A DNA stretch of 64,000 nt from Companilactobacillus suantsaicola (GCF_004745525.1 NZ_RKLY01000006.1:1-64000), one strand, 5' to 3'. Positions 1 to 8,330 are shown, numbered from the stretch's first letter. Notes: generated from the sequence alone by a model not told the origin. Numbers and translations are program-made.

Positions 1-32
1 TGAACTTTTACAATATCCGGCTTTTCGTCCAT
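1..32 (-). CDS. Start of an unidentified gene, cut by the window edge
   Basis: An ATG at 32-30 on the minus strand is preceded by a good ribosome binding site (GGTGAGG, about 7 bases upstream) and opens a frame reading MDEKPDIVKV before the window ends. It lies downstream of the truncated SIS gene in the same orientation and so probably belongs to the same sugar-related operon. Ten codons are too few to identify a family. Confidence 0.45.
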   Translation of the reverse strand, partial: MDEKPDIVKV

Positions 33-114
33 TAAAAATACCTCACCATTTATTTTGATGAGGTAATCATATCGCTTATTGTGGACCGAGAGAATACGGT
101 CGGTTATTTACTGC

Positions 115-378
115 TTACATCCCTAAATCACCATGCATGGCTTCTGTAGCATGAACAAAAAATGATGGGGTCCCAGTACTTGCAAATGTTGCTGCTAACT
201 TTTTACCAATATGACCAGATTTGCCAACACCCATAAAAATTAAGTGTCCTTTTAAATCTAATAAACGACTAACAATCTGCAAATAGTTTTCTTGATTGTG
301 ACTAATAAAGTTTTTAACATCAATAATAGCTTCTGCTTCTTCGTCCATTACTTTCTCAAAAACATTTATAGCTTCCAT
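115..378 (-). pseudogene. Truncated SIS-domain sugar-phosphate isomerase (KpsF/GutQ type)
   Basis: The 87-residue product matches the N-terminal part of the KpsF/GutQ arabinose-5-phosphate isomerase family: the SIS signature GVGKSGHIGKKLAATFASTG lies at about residues 51-70, followed by the family's HATEAMHGDLGM stretch. Intact members run to roughly 180 residues (hexuloisomerase type) or 320 (with CBS domains). Here a stop comes directly after DLGM, at the point where the SIS fold normally continues into the second half of its active site, and only about 80 bases separate it from the next start. The rest appears deleted. It follows the RbsD/FucU-like gene by 20 bases in the same orientation. 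Loss of the second half of the SIS fold should inactivate it. Confidence 0.7.
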
Positions 379-398
379 GATTTTCTCCTTTTGAAGTT

Positions 399-812
399 TT
401 ATCTCACTCCAACTGTTAATAAAATATTTGCAAAGACACGGGTCTCGCCAGTATTAATCCCTAGTTTCAAATTAGTAGTTTTCTTACAAGCATCATAAAA
501 TTCCTGTCTACCGAGTTTTGATAATTCGTTTATTCCTAAAATTTGTTTAAACTCACCATAAATTTCTGGTTGTTCACCTTCACCTGGTGTCATTACTTCG
601 GCTTTTTCAAAATTTATTTGCGTATTTAAAGTTTCCAAAACATCCGTTACTTTTGGTAAATCAGGCTTCAAAGCTAAATATATTTTTTCAGTTGCATCAT
701 TGACGTCAGAGTCTAATGGATAATTACCGTCTGTGATCAATATTTTATCTCCGTGTCCACAGTTTGCGATTGCTCTTAAAATTGCTGGATGTAATAAAGT
801 AGTTGTTAACAT
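399..812 (-). CDS. RbsD/FucU family sugar mutarotase
   Basis: A 137-residue protein of the RbsD/FucU family, which interconverts anomers of ribose, fucose or related sugars so that downstream kinases and transporters receive the correct form. The N-terminal signature is visible: a conserved His-Pro near residue 8 and GHGDKILITDGNYP at about residues 19-32, which carries the family's catalytic His. The length is typical (130-150 residues). The start ATG has AAGGAG about 10 bases upstream. The gene is divergent from a LacI-type regulator and sits directly downstream of two operator-like palindromes, so LacI control is likely. The sequence resembles FucU slightly more than RbsD, but the sugar cannot be assigned. 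The next gene in the operon is truncated. Confidence 0.8.
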   Translation of the reverse strand: MLTTTLLHPAILRAIANCGHGDKILITDGNYPLDSDVNDATEKIYLALKPDLPKVTDVLETLNTQINFEKAEVMTPGEGEQPEIYGEFKQILGINELSKLGRQEFYDACKKTTNLKLGINTGETRVFANILLTVGVR

Positions 813-834
813 TTTTATGTATCTCCTTAAATCT

Positions 835-848
835 AGAAATCGTTTTCT
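835..848. promoter_or_regulatory. LacI-type operator half of a pair (near palindrome)
   Basis: AGAAATCGTTTTCT is a 14-bp near palindrome with a central CG, the usual architecture of LacI-family operators. It sits 23 bases upstream of the mutarotase start codon, and a perfect version of the same motif lies 86 bp away at 921. The adjacent divergent LacI gene is the obvious candidate binder; this is inferred from position and symmetry. Confidence 0.55.
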
Positions 849-920
849 ATTAAAGTAATAAATTTAAATCATTAATTCGTTTAATTTCCGTGGTTTTTTA
901 ACAAATCAATCAATTCTTAT

Positions 921-934
921 AGAAAACGTTTTCT
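921..934. promoter_or_regulatory. LacI-type operator (perfect palindrome)
   Basis: AGAAAACGTTTTCT is a perfect 14-bp palindrome with a central CG in the intergenic region between the mutarotase operon and the divergent LacI regulator. It matches the 835-848 site at 13 of 14 positions. Two like sites suggest cooperative binding or a repression loop by the neighbouring regulator. Confidence 0.65.
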
Positions 935-962
935 TTTTTACAATCCAGAATTTACTATCTTA

Positions 963-976
963 TGTAAGCGCTGTCA
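963..976. promoter_or_regulatory. cre site for CcpA-dependent catabolite control
   Basis: TGTAAGCGCTGTCA fits the Gram-positive cre consensus TGWNANCGNTNWCA at every position. It lies in the divergent intergenic region about 150 bp from the mutarotase start and 117 bp before the LacI start, consistent with glucose repression of this sugar locus. Binding is inferred from the consensus match. Confidence 0.7.
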
Positions 977-1092
977 ATACTGTTAGATAGACGTTATGAC
1001 CACCTAGATTTTTCTATTTCTAGTAAATAAAATGATGATTTTTTCTAATTATGATATTATCTTCGTATAAACGTATTCACAGAAGGTATCTG

Positions 1093-2112
1093 ATGAAAAA
1101 AGCTACAATAAAAGATGTTTCTGATTTATCTGGATATTCAATTTCGACAGTTTCAAGAGTACTGAATGGAAATTACCCCGTAAAAAAGCAGACCAAAGAA
1201 ACTATCTTAGAAGCTATCAATAAATTACACTTTACTCGAAATTCTGTAGCGAGAAATCTTCGAACTAATAAAACTAATATTATTGGTTTAGTCGTTGCAG
1301 ATATTAATAATCCTTACTATTCCAAAATTGCTAAAGCTTTGGATGACGGCCTTTTTAAAAGAAATTACAGTCTTTTAGTCTGTAACACTGATGAATCTGA
1401 GCAAAAAGAATGTAAAATTTTAGAGACACTCATCGATAAGGGTGTAGACTTCATTATCATTTCTCCAGTTAGTAAGAACGCTGAACTACTTCGAACTATA
1501 AAAAATAATGGCATTAACGTAATAATAATTGATCGGAATATCGGAGTAAGCGATTTTCCGTTCGTTGGTAGCGATGATTTTAAAGAAGCTAAAAAATTGA
1601 CTGAATATTTAATCACCCGGGGACATTCTAAAATTGCATTTATTACTGGAACCCAAAAGGCGACCACTTCACAAGAGCGTTTGTTTGGATTTCGAGCAGC
1701 TTTGGTAGAAAACCACTTAACATTTTCAAACGAAAGTTTAATAGAAGGATTGTACAAAGAAGAAATGGCATATGAAAATATCACTAAATTCTTAAAAAGA
1801 AATCAACATAACATTCAGCCCTACACTGCTATTTTCAGTTCAAATAATTTAATGACTCTAGGCTTAATTAAAGCCGCAAAAGAGCTAAGTATCTCAATTC
1901 CTAATGATTTATCAATTGTTTCCTTTGGCCAAATTGAATTACAGGATATCATTCAACCAAATGTAACTTGTATTAAACAAAATATTGACTCAATGGTTGA
2001 ATTAATCTTCAAAAATATTGATCAACTAGCTGATGATCCAACTGCAACTATCAGTAATGATTTCATTGCTAATTCTTTTTTACTGGGAAATTCTGTAAAA
2101 AAAATCAAATAA
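1093..2112 (+). CDS. LacI-family transcriptional regulator
   Basis: A 339-residue regulator with an N-terminal LacI helix-turn-helix (KKATIKDVSDLSGYSISTVS at residues 2-21, then the hinge region) and a periplasmic-binding-protein-like effector domain that normally binds a sugar or sugar phosphate. An in-frame start 14 codons earlier is possible, but the ATG at 1093 carries AGAAGGT just upstream and begins exactly where LacI proteins usually begin. It is divergent from the mutarotase/SIS operon and separated from it by two CG-centred palindromes and a cre site, so it most likely regulates that operon and itself. The sugar effector cannot be named from sequence. It ends in a hairpin terminator shared with the convergent rhodanese gene. 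Confidence 0.9.
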   Translation: MKKATIKDVSDLSGYSISTVSRVLNGNYPVKKQTKETILEAINKLHFTRNSVARNLRTNKTNIIGLVVADINNPYYSKIAKALDDGLFKRNYSLLVCNTDESEQKECKILETLIDKGVDFIIISPVSKNAELLRTIKNNGINVIIIDRNIGVSDFPFVGSDDFKEAKKLTEYLITRGHSKIAFITGTQKATTSQERLFGFRAALVENHLTFSNESLIEGLYKEEMAYENITKFLKRNQHNIQPYTAIFSSNNLMTLGLIKAAKELSISIPNDLSIVSFGQIELQDIIQPNVTCIKQNIDSMVELIFKNIDQLADDPTATISNDFIANSFLLGNSVKKIK

Positions 2113-2153
2113 AAAAATGCTGTGCAGAAATTAATCTGACACAGCATTTTTTT
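2112..2153. terminator. Bidirectional rho-independent terminator
   Basis: Arms AAAAATGCTGTG and CACAGCATTTTT form a stem of about 12 bp with A-run and T-run on either side, between the convergent LacI and rhodanese-like genes. It can stop transcription from both directions. Confidence 0.85.
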
Positions 2154-2559
2154 ATAATTTAGTAGTCTTTTTAGTTTGACCTTCCCAATCGCTAAAACGG
2201 TCCTCTAACCACTTAACGTCAGTAAAGCCATACTTCTTTGTTAATTTAATTGCAGTACGAACACAAATATTCTTACTATCTCCATACAAATAAACTGGAA
2301 GATCTGGACGCAATTCGCTCTCATTGTACTTTAATTGCGTATATGGGAGGTTTCTTGCTCCAAGGATATGTTTTGCATCGAATGCATTTTTTTCTCTCAA
2401 ATCAACAATTTGAGCTTTTCTCATTGTTTTTTCAAAAGTCTTTTGGTCAATTGAGCCACCCATTTGTCTACCTTTATACCAGTAGTACAACCAAGATCCT
2501 ACCCAATAAACTATGAAACCAATGACAATAACATACAAAACTGCATTTAATACTTGCAT
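2152..2559 (-). CDS. Membrane-anchored rhodanese-like protein, catalytic Cys absent
   Basis: A 135-residue protein with one N-terminal membrane segment (about residues 5-28) and a cytoplasmic rhodanese fold (YqhL/YibN type): the IVDLREKNAFDAKHILGARN stretch is the first rhodanese motif and GFTDVKWLEDRFSDW the closing one. Active rhodaneses carry Cys after the strand reading LY; here the sequence is VYLYGDSKNICVRT, so Gly takes that position and the nearest Cys is five residues further on. It is therefore probably not a standard sulfurtransferase and may bind a partner or small molecule. The ATG at 2559 is preferred over a GTG two codons earlier because of its spacing from AGGGG. It follows glcK by 12 bases, as in related Firmicutes. 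Confidence 0.75.
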   Translation of the reverse strand: MQVLNAVLYVIVIGFIVYWVGSWLYYWYKGRQMGGSIDQKTFEKTMRKAQIVDLREKNAFDAKHILGARNLPYTQLKYNESELRPDLPVYLYGDSKNICVRTAIKLTKKYGFTDVKWLEDRFSDWEGQTKKTTKL

Positions 2560-2571
2560 TAACACAAACCC

Positions 2572-3534
2572 CTAATCAACTTTAATCAATGAAGCTGCAC
2601 CAATAACACCAGCACCGTTACCAAGACTAGCAAGTCTTAATTCAGTTGAATCTTTGATAGTAGCAAATTCGTTAGCACGCATAGCTTTATCAACTTTGTT
2701 CAACAAGAATTCACCAGCAGCTGAAACGCCACCACCGATAACGATATATTTAGGATTTAAAGTATTGGCGATGTTACCAAGAACAAATCCAAGTGAATCA
2801 CAAACGTAATCAGCAACTATAAGTGCCAAATCGTCGTCTTTCTTAGCTAAATCGAAAACATCTTTGGCTGAGATATCTTGTCCATCATCAAGCATAGCTT
2901 TAAGTTCTGAACTACCAGCGTATTCTGATGCACGGTCTCTAGCAACACGAACGATACCAGTTGCTGAAGCGATTGTTTCTAGACAACCTCTCTTACCACA
3001 TGTACACATAAATCCATTAGGATCAACTGTAACGTGGCCAATTTCACCAGCAGCACCGTTTTGACCTTGAATCAACTTACCGTTAGCGATGATACCACCA
3101 CCAACACCTGTTCCAAGTGTTACGAAAACAACATCGTCAGCATTATTACCAGCACCTTGCCATCTTTCACCAAGTGCTGCAACGTTAGCATCATTTTCAA
3201 TTACGACAGGAAGACCTGTACCTTTTTGAATATCGCGAACTGGGTAAACTTCGTCAGTCCAGTTAAGGTTAAAAGCACCTTTGATCGTACCTCTTTCATG
3301 ATCAATTGTACCAGGTGAACCTAAACCAATTCCGTCAAATTGATCGATATTCATATCGTACATCTTAATGTGATGATTGATTGAATCAATGATATCAGGA
3401 ATAATCAATTGTCCATCTGAAAGAATATTTGTTTCAATACTCCATTTTTGTTGAATCTCACCTTTATTAGTAAGAATAGCAAATTTAATTGTTGTACCAC
3501 CAAGGTCAACACCGATTAACTTTTTCTCTGTCAC
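2572..3534 (-). CDS. glcK: Glucokinase, ROK family
   Basis: A 320-residue ATP-dependent glucokinase that phosphorylates cytosolic glucose to glucose-6-phosphate, for example after disaccharide hydrolysis. The N-terminal phosphate-binding motif DLGGTTIKF (about residues 10-18), the catalytic ENDANVAALGE block, a GTGVGGG motif and the zinc-binding CTCGKRGCLE cluster of ROK kinases are all present. It starts at GTG, with AAGGA about 9 bases upstream. Its order with yqgQ, a rhomboid protease, 5-formyl-THF cyclo-ligase and rpmG is conserved in Bacillota, which supports glucokinase over other ROK kinases. The start overlaps the end of yqgQ, suggesting translational coupling. Confidence 0.93.
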   Translation of the reverse strand: MTEKKLIGVDLGGTTIKFAILTNKGEIQQKWSIETNILSDGQLIIPDIIDSINHHIKMYDMNIDQFDGIGLGSPGTIDHERGTIKGAFNLNWTDEVYPVRDIQKGTGLPVVIENDANVAALGERWQGAGNNADDVVFVTLGTGVGGGIIANGKLIQGQNGAAGEIGHVTVDPNGFMCTCGKRGCLETIASATGIVRVARDRASEYAGSSELKAMLDDGQDISAKDVFDLAKKDDDLALIVADYVCDSLGFVLGNIANTLNPKYIVIGGGVSAAGEFLLNKVDKAMRANEFATIKDSTELRLASLGNGAGVIGAASLIKVD

Positions 3535-3764
3535 TTTGATCTGTCCTTTTCTTTCTCTTCTTCTTTTCTATGCTCGCGTTTTAAGACCAATTGAGCACTA
3601 ATAAAAGTCTTTTTGTCGATCATTTGACTCTCATACAAGCGTTTAACTTCTATGAACATTAATTCTATATCCCAAATGCGTTTACCAACATGGACATAGG
3701 TTCCAAATCTTTTCAGCAGTTGTTGAACGTCATAAAGAGTCGTAAAACTCATTCTATCATCCAT
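3531..3764 (-). CDS. yqgQ: YqgQ family protein (DUF910)
   Basis: A 77-residue soluble protein of the small DUF910/YqgQ family found next to glucokinase in many Bacillota. The conserved core MSFTTLYDVQQLLKRFGTYV with the following RIWDIELM segment lies in the first half, and the C-terminal tail is highly charged (Lys/Glu). The gene overlaps the rhomboid gene upstream and glcK downstream by a few bases, so the three are almost certainly one transcript. Structural studies of the family describe a small helical bundle, and no molecular function is established. Assignment rests on size, sequence and position. Confidence 0.85.
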   Translation of the reverse strand: MDDRMSFTTLYDVQQLLKRFGTYVHVGKRIWDIELMFIEVKRLYESQMIDKKTFISAQLVLKREHRKEEEKEKDRSK

Positions 3765-4434
3765 AAACTATCATACCTTTTGTATACATATAGTAAGAAA
3801 CAGCTACAACTAATACTAAAGCCAATATCCGAATGTAAATTTTTGGACGCTTGATACTAGGTAGACTCAAAGCATATGCTAGCAAGAACCCACCAACAGC
3901 ACCACCGAGGTGACCCCAAATATCAATCCCTGACATTGTCAGGTCCATCAACAAATTAATTACGATCAATCCTAGAAAGCTTTTTCCCAATTCAGTTAAA
4001 AAACGATTCTCACGATAAATCATAGCTAATGCCAAAAAGGCCGCAAACATTCCGAATAAGGAAGTACTAGCACCAGCTGAAATAGCATTACTGTCCCCAA
4101 AAGCAAAACTAGCCAAATTACCAGTAATACCACTCAAGAGATAAATTACTAAAAAGCGCCAATGACCAACCATGGGTTCCAATATTTGACCAACATATAA
4201 CAGTGTAAACCCATTCATGAAAATATGGAAGATGCCAATATGTAAAAATATCGGTGTAAATAATCTCCACCACTGACCAATTTGAATACTATTATTAGTC
4301 TTTGCACCTAACATCATTAATGTATTAATGTTTTGTGAGCCACCCATTAACGTTTCAAGAAGAAAAACCGCAATGGTAATAATTAAAAGAATCCATGTCA
4401 CATATGCGTTACTTCGTCTATTAAACATTTTCAT
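3757..4434 (-). CDS. Rhomboid-family intramembrane serine protease
   Basis: A 225-residue polytopic membrane protein with the rhomboid catalytic dyad: Ser in GASTSLFGM (about residues 121-129) and His in the later segment GHLGGAVGGF. The N-terminal loop segment HIGIFHIFMNGF is the L1/TM2 His-Asn region typical of rhomboids. Six to seven hydrophobic segments are visible, and no extra soluble domain, so it is shorter than Bacillus GluP (YqgP). Rhomboids cleave membrane proteins within the bilayer; the substrate here is unknown. The gene overlaps the cyclo-ligase upstream and yqgQ downstream and sits in the conserved glcK cluster. Confidence 0.9.
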   Translation of the reverse strand: MKMFNRRSNAYVTWILLIITIAVFLLETLMGGSQNINTLMMLGAKTNNSIQIGQWWRLFTPIFLHIGIFHIFMNGFTLLYVGQILEPMVGHWRFLVIYLLSGITGNLASFAFGDSNAISAGASTSLFGMFAAFLALAMIYRENRFLTELGKSFLGLIVINLLMDLTMSGIDIWGHLGGAVGGFLLAYALSLPSIKRPKIYIRILALVLVVAVSYYMYTKGMIVYG

Positions 4435-4978
4435 TACCCGAAGTGATAATCTTATCGACTGGCTTATCTAAAACATAAACCGGCCATGGAGTTTGGGAAT
4501 AATATTGCTGTGACAAAGCCAAAGCTAACGTTTTAGTAGGAAATTTAGCCAAGTAACGGTCAAAATAACCGGCACCAAAACCTAAACGATTCTTATCAGC
4601 CGAAAAAGCCAATCCAGGAACAATCAACAGATCCGGTGGATCCATTAAATTGTTGTCATATTCTTTAGGTTCTCTAACACCAAAATTATTTTCAGTCAAT
4701 TCAGTGTCTTTAGTATATTTAACAAAAGTCATTGAATAATCTGGAAAAGTTTTTGGAACATAGACTTCCTTACCCATTTCAAAAGCTTGATTGATAATTG
4801 GAAAAGTTGGTATTTCATCATTCATACTCAAAGTAATTCCAATAGTCGGAGCATTTTGAAAATCTAAATCGTTAAAAAGCTGAAAATAAATATTATTGAT
4901 CTCTTTTTGAGCCTTATCAGATTTCATAAACTGACTGACTAAATCGATCTGCTTTTTTCTAAAGCTTACTTTATCCAA
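4421..4978 (-). CDS. 5-formyltetrahydrofolate cyclo-ligase
   Basis: A 185-residue MTHFS-family enzyme that uses ATP to convert 5-formyl-THF to 5,10-methenyl-THF, returning a storage folate to one-carbon metabolism. Family features include the N-terminal basic helix, a FPIINQAFEMGKEVYVPKTF-like segment and the C-terminal GFGAGYFDRYL motif that binds substrate and phosphate. It starts at TTG behind a GGGAG ribosome binding site. It follows rpmG and overlaps the rhomboid gene, matching the yqgN position of Bacillus. Confidence 0.9.
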   Translation of the reverse strand: MDKVSFRKKQIDLVSQFMKSDKAQKEINNIYFQLFNDLDFQNAPTIGITLSMNDEIPTFPIINQAFEMGKEVYVPKTFPDYSMTFVKYTKDTELTENNFGVREPKEYDNNLMDPPDLLIVPGLAFSADKNRLGFGAGYFDRYLAKFPTKTLALALSQQYYSQTPWPVYVLDKPVDKIITSGNENV

Positions 4979-4998
4979 CTAATCACTCCCAGTCCTAG

Positions 4999-5032
4999 TA
5001 AAAAAAAACAACAGGGATTTTAACCTGTTGTT
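4999..5032 (-). terminator. rho-independent terminator of rpmG
   Basis: Arms AACAACAGG and CCTGTTGTT form a 9-bp stem followed on the minus strand by an uninterrupted run of T (complement of 4999-5006). The upstream arm reaches into the rpmG stop codon, so the gene ends inside its own terminator. Confidence 0.85.
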
Positions 5033-5181
5033 TATTTTGTTTCACGATGCAATGTAACAGTACGTTCGCGTGGACAATACTTCTTAAGTTCAAGACGATC
5101 AGGATTGTTACGTTTGCTCTTGTTTGTTAGATATGTACGTTCATGACATGAAGTACATTCCAATGTTATATTAACTCTCAT
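5032..5181 (-). CDS. rpmG: 50S ribosomal protein L33
   Basis: A 49-residue ribosomal protein beginning [19 protein letters not shown] and ending [10 protein letters not shown], the usual length and sequence of bacterial L33. The first CxxC pair is present, while the second pair is reduced to a single Cys (KYCPRERT), so it does not carry four zinc ligands. AAAGGA lies upstream of the ATG. The gene is followed by its own terminator and then by 5-formyl-THF cyclo-ligase, a conserved Bacillota order. Confidence 0.95.
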   Translation of the reverse strand: MRVNITLECTSCHERTYLTNKSKRNNPDRLELKKYCPRERTVTLHRETK

Positions 5182-5269
5182 TTTAGGAACATCCTTTCAT
5201 AAATACTTAACTAAATTCAACTAATTAAATATATCATTTTTTCGGATATTTTAAAAGGTCAAATTAGGA

Positions 5270-7378
5270 TTATTTCTGTCCTGTAAGTTTAAAGTAGTCC
5301 GTATAGATCTGTTTTGCAAGTAATTGGGCATAACTTCCCTTTTCAGAAGTTAGATTAGGAAAGACGATAGCCATCGCAATATTAGGATCTTCATAAGGTC
5401 CAAACGTTACCAAACTTGTGGTAATCGTTTCTGGTGGATCTGTGGAAGGATTTTCTGGATTGTAATAGAAAGATTGAGCTGTACCAGTTTTAGCAGCAAC
5501 AGAAGGTGAAATATCAGCTAGACGCGTTGCTGTTGTCCAATAACCACTACCATGAACAGCCGCATACATACCTTTTCTAACGACATTCAACTCATCTTGG
5601 GTAAAACCAACCTTGTTCAAGATGGAAGGCTTCGTAACTGATGTTAGTGCACCTTTAGTCCCATCATTTTCAGTCTTTTGAATTGATTGAACAACGTATG
5701 GTTTCATTCGATAGCCACCGTTAGCAATCGTGGAAATATATTGAGCCATTTCAATCAACGTATAGGCATCGTAGTTACCATAAGACAAATCCAGTGCTGA
5801 ACCAGTCTTTAACGCACCATCACTATTAGTTGTGGCACCTTCGATACCAGTTGTTTCACCAGAAATATCAATACCTGTTTTGACACCTAGTCCAAATTGA
5901 TTAAAGTAACCTCTCAATTTTGAGAAAATGTCTGAATCCATATGAATATATGAATGTGGCGTATATTTTGCATTAGCTTCTTTCATTGCCAGAGCCATCA
6001 TGTACTCATTAGATGAAAATTGTAAGGCTTGAACCGCACTCAAACTGCTAAATGTACCAATTGGGTAAACAGATTTCTTAACTGGTGTACCTGGTAAGTA
6101 AATTGGATTATCAGCTAAAGTGTTATTTGATGGTGAAATAACGCCATCCATCATCGCACCTAAAACTGTGGCACCCTTAACTGCAGAACCCATAACAAAG
6201 GTTCGGTTGATAACACCTAAAGCATCTTCAGTCGTCTTACCCGTTTGCGGATTATTGTGAATTCCTGCCATGGCCAAAACTGCCCCGGTCTTTGGATTCA
6301 TTGCAACGACGTAAGCACCATCAGAATATTGAGTAATACCAGCTGATTTAGCAGCACTATACTGTTCTTCCAAAGCACTTTGAACTTGCTTTTGGAACTT
6401 CGAATCAATCGTTAAATTAAGGTTTCCACCTTTTTGGCCCTTATATACGACTTTACTCTTCTTAATTTGATTATTTGAACCAACTTGAACGTCACGGATA
6501 CTCTTAGTACCAGAAAGAATTGATTCATAACTCTTTTCTAGGTAACTAGTTCCGACACGATCATTTCGAGAATATCCAGAAGCTAACATCGTGTTCAATT
6601 CACTGTCAGGAATACCTTGTTGCTCAGTTGATACCCCACCAATGATACTTTCGATTGATTTACCTTGTGGATACTCTCTTTCCCAGTTACTACCAATACT
6701 TACACCGGGCAATTCTGTTAAATGTTCACTAACTTCAGCAATTTCTCGAGCGGTTAGATCCTTATCTTTCAAAAAAACTGTTGAAAGCGAATAGGCCGAA
6801 CTCATTTTTTTGAATAAAGTTGCCCTTTGAAGGTCTTTATCATTCAAATGAATACCTTGTTTTTCGATATATTTAACTTCATTGGCGTAAATTTTATTAG
6901 CCGTCAGAGCATCCCCATTTGAGTCAACTCGATATGACTTAGGCATTTGTTTCGTAACCTTAGTCGACATACCAGGTTCGGCTAAAATGTAGTCAGCTTT
7001 GTCTCGACTACTCAAATTTGTTGTTTCAACTGTTAAATATTTGGTTAGTCGGTTAACGATTTGATAGATATCACTCGACTTGACACTACCACTTTTAGTA
7101 TATGTGATAGCATTTTCGGTTGAATTACCCACCAAGAGTCTACCTTTTGAATCATAAATCATTCCACGTGGAACACTGCCTGTCATTTCTGTCTTGTCTG
7201 TTCGATCAACCTCAGCCTGGAACTTACCACCATAAACTATTTGGAGATATGCTAATTGACCAACCAACATTGCAAATAAGACAAAGACGATAAAGAACAG
7301 CAAGTTTAACCTAAATGGAATGGTAGACCGTGCCTGACTACCTGTTCTCTTCTTGATTATATCTAGTATTCTTCTCAT
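5270..7378 (-). CDS. Class B penicillin-binding protein (PBP2-type transpeptidase)
   Basis: A 702-residue class B PBP that cross-links peptidoglycan. After a short cytoplasmic tail there is one membrane anchor (about residues 26-48), a dimerisation/pedestal region with the PRGMIYDSKGR motif of class B enzymes, then the transpeptidase domain: active-site SAVK (Ser398, Lys401), SSN at about 455-457 and KTGTA at about 630-634. The ATG at 7378 is preferred over TTG four codons earlier because AAGGA lies 5 bases before it. The length and lack of PASTA domains suggest the elongation-type PBP2 group rather than the septal PBP2x. It stands alone between rpmG and a small HesB-like gene. Confidence 0.92.
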   Translation of the reverse strand: MRRILDIIKKRTGSQARSTIPFRLNLLFFIVFVLFAMLVGQLAYLQIVYGGKFQAEVDRTDKTEMTGSVPRGMIYDSKGRLLVGNSTENAITYTKSGSVKSSDIYQIVNRLTKYLTVETTNLSSRDKADYILAEPGMSTKVTKQMPKSYRVDSNGDALTANKIYANEVKYIEKQGIHLNDKDLQRATLFKKMSSAYSLSTVFLKDKDLTAREIAEVSEHLTELPGVSIGSNWEREYPQGKSIESIIGGVSTEQQGIPDSELNTMLASGYSRNDRVGTSYLEKSYESILSGTKSIRDVQVGSNNQIKKSKVVYKGQKGGNLNLTIDSKFQKQVQSALEEQYSAAKSAGITQYSDGAYVVAMNPKTGAVLAMAGIHNNPQTGKTTEDALGVINRTFVMGSAVKGATVLGAMMDGVISPSNNTLADNPIYLPGTPVKKSVYPIGTFSSLSAVQALQFSSNEYMMALAMKEANAKYTPHSYIHMDSDIFSKLRGYFNQFGLGVKTGIDISGETTGIEGATTNSDGALKTGSALDLSYGNYDAYTLIEMAQYISTIANGGYRMKPYVVQSIQKTENDGTKGALTSVTKPSILNKVGFTQDELNVVRKGMYAAVHGSGYWTTATRLADISPSVAAKTGTAQSFYYNPENPSTDPPETITTSLVTFGPYEDPNIAMAIVFPNLTSEKGSYAQLLAKQIYTDYFKLTGQK

Positions 7379-7402
7379 ATTATCCTTCAAAAAAGCGAAT
7401 AG

Positions 7403-7699
7403 TTATTCATTAGATTTAAAAATATATTTTGGTCCATCAAGTTTAGGATCATATTCCACTAACAAGTCATATCTCTCAAAAAACCAAGTATCACTGTCAG
7501 TAATGAAATAAGTGATTCCATTGATCACTGTACTGGACTCTGGATTCACTGGTTTTTCCTTACGCATAGCAATTGAAAAGCCCTCATGAACCATTGTTTT
7601 ACCATAGACCTTGCCATAGAAATGGATCCCATCCCCAGGTACCAAGTCTAATTCTTCTTCAAACCACTTTGTTGCTTCATCCGTCAATTCTATTTTCAT
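7403..7699 (-). CDS. HesB/YneR-like iron-sulfur-type protein
   Basis: A 98-residue protein resembling the YneR branch of the HesB/IscA superfamily (start MKIELTDEATKWFEEELDLV, later GFSIAMRKEKPV and ITYFITDSDTWFFE). True IscA proteins have three conserved Cys; this one has no cysteine, so it is unlikely to carry an Fe-S cluster the usual way. ATG at 7699 is chosen over GTG three codons upstream because GAGGTG lies 6 bases before the ATG and includes that GTG. The function of this branch is not established. It lies between the PBP gene and greA with no obvious link. Confidence 0.7.
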   Translation of the reverse strand: MKIELTDEATKWFEEELDLVPGDGIHFYGKVYGKTMVHEGFSIAMRKEKPVNPESSTVINGITYFITDSDTWFFERYDLLVEYDPKLDGPKYIFKSNE

Positions 7700-7749
7700 A
7701 ACATTCACCTCAATATTTTATACGGTAAACATAACAGAAAACGTATTCA

Positions 7750-8226
7750 TTACGCAACTTCAACGGACTTAACAGTCAAATCATAGCTACCAACTGGCGT
7801 TTCAACCGTTACAACGTCACCAACACGTTTGCCAATCAAAGCTTTTGCAATTGGTGAATCATTTGAAATCTTACCTGCATCAGGATCTGATTCAGCAGCA
7901 CCAACGATAGTATAAACGTCAGGTTCTTCGCCGTCTTCTTGAACAGTTACTTTCTTACCGATTGAAATTTCATCGCTAGCTACTTCATCAGTATCAATAA
8001 CATTGGCATAATGAAGCATGTCAATAATAGTTGAAATACGTGACTCAACGACACTTTGTTCATCCTTAGCAGAAGTGTATTCAGAATTTTCCGATAAATC
8101 ACCAAAACTTCTAGCAATCTTAATCCGATTGATAACTTCTGGACGTTTAACTTTCTTTAGATTTTCCAATTCTTCTTCCAGCTTTTTCTTTCCTTCAGCT
8201 GTCATAGGATAACTTTTATCTGCCAT
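7750..8226 (-). CDS. greA: Transcription elongation factor GreA
   Basis: A 158-residue GreA, which enters the RNA polymerase secondary channel and stimulates cleavage of backtracked RNA. The N-terminal coiled coil ([20 protein letters not shown]) with the acidic tip [15 protein letters not shown] at about residues 43-57 carries the catalytic acids, and the C-terminal FKBP-like domain ends in [15 protein letters not shown]. Its length is standard. It lies downstream of mltG, as in many lactobacilli, but a hairpin terminator separates the two. Confidence 0.96.
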   Translation of the reverse strand: MADKSYPMTAEGKKKLEEELENLKKVKRPEVINRIKIARSFGDLSENSEYTSAKDEQSVVESRISTIIDMLHYANVIDTDEVASDEISIGKKVTVQEDGEEPDVYTIVGAAESDPDAGKISNDSPIAKALIGKRVGDVVTVETPVGSYDLTVKSVEVA

Positions 8227-8273
8227 TTTTATAACTTCCTCGTTTCAAAATCATTTATTTATATTCTAATTTT

Positions 8274-8311
8274 AAAATGTCATCTAATCAACCAAGACTA
8301 GATGACATTTT
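8274..8311. terminator. rho-independent terminator between mltG and greA
   Basis: AAAATGTCATCTA and TAGATGACATTTT are perfectly complementary 13-base arms around a 12-base loop, flanked by A- and T-rich sequence. It would end the mltG transcript on the minus strand. Confidence 0.85.
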
Positions 8312-8330
8312 ATTATTATTCAATTATACC

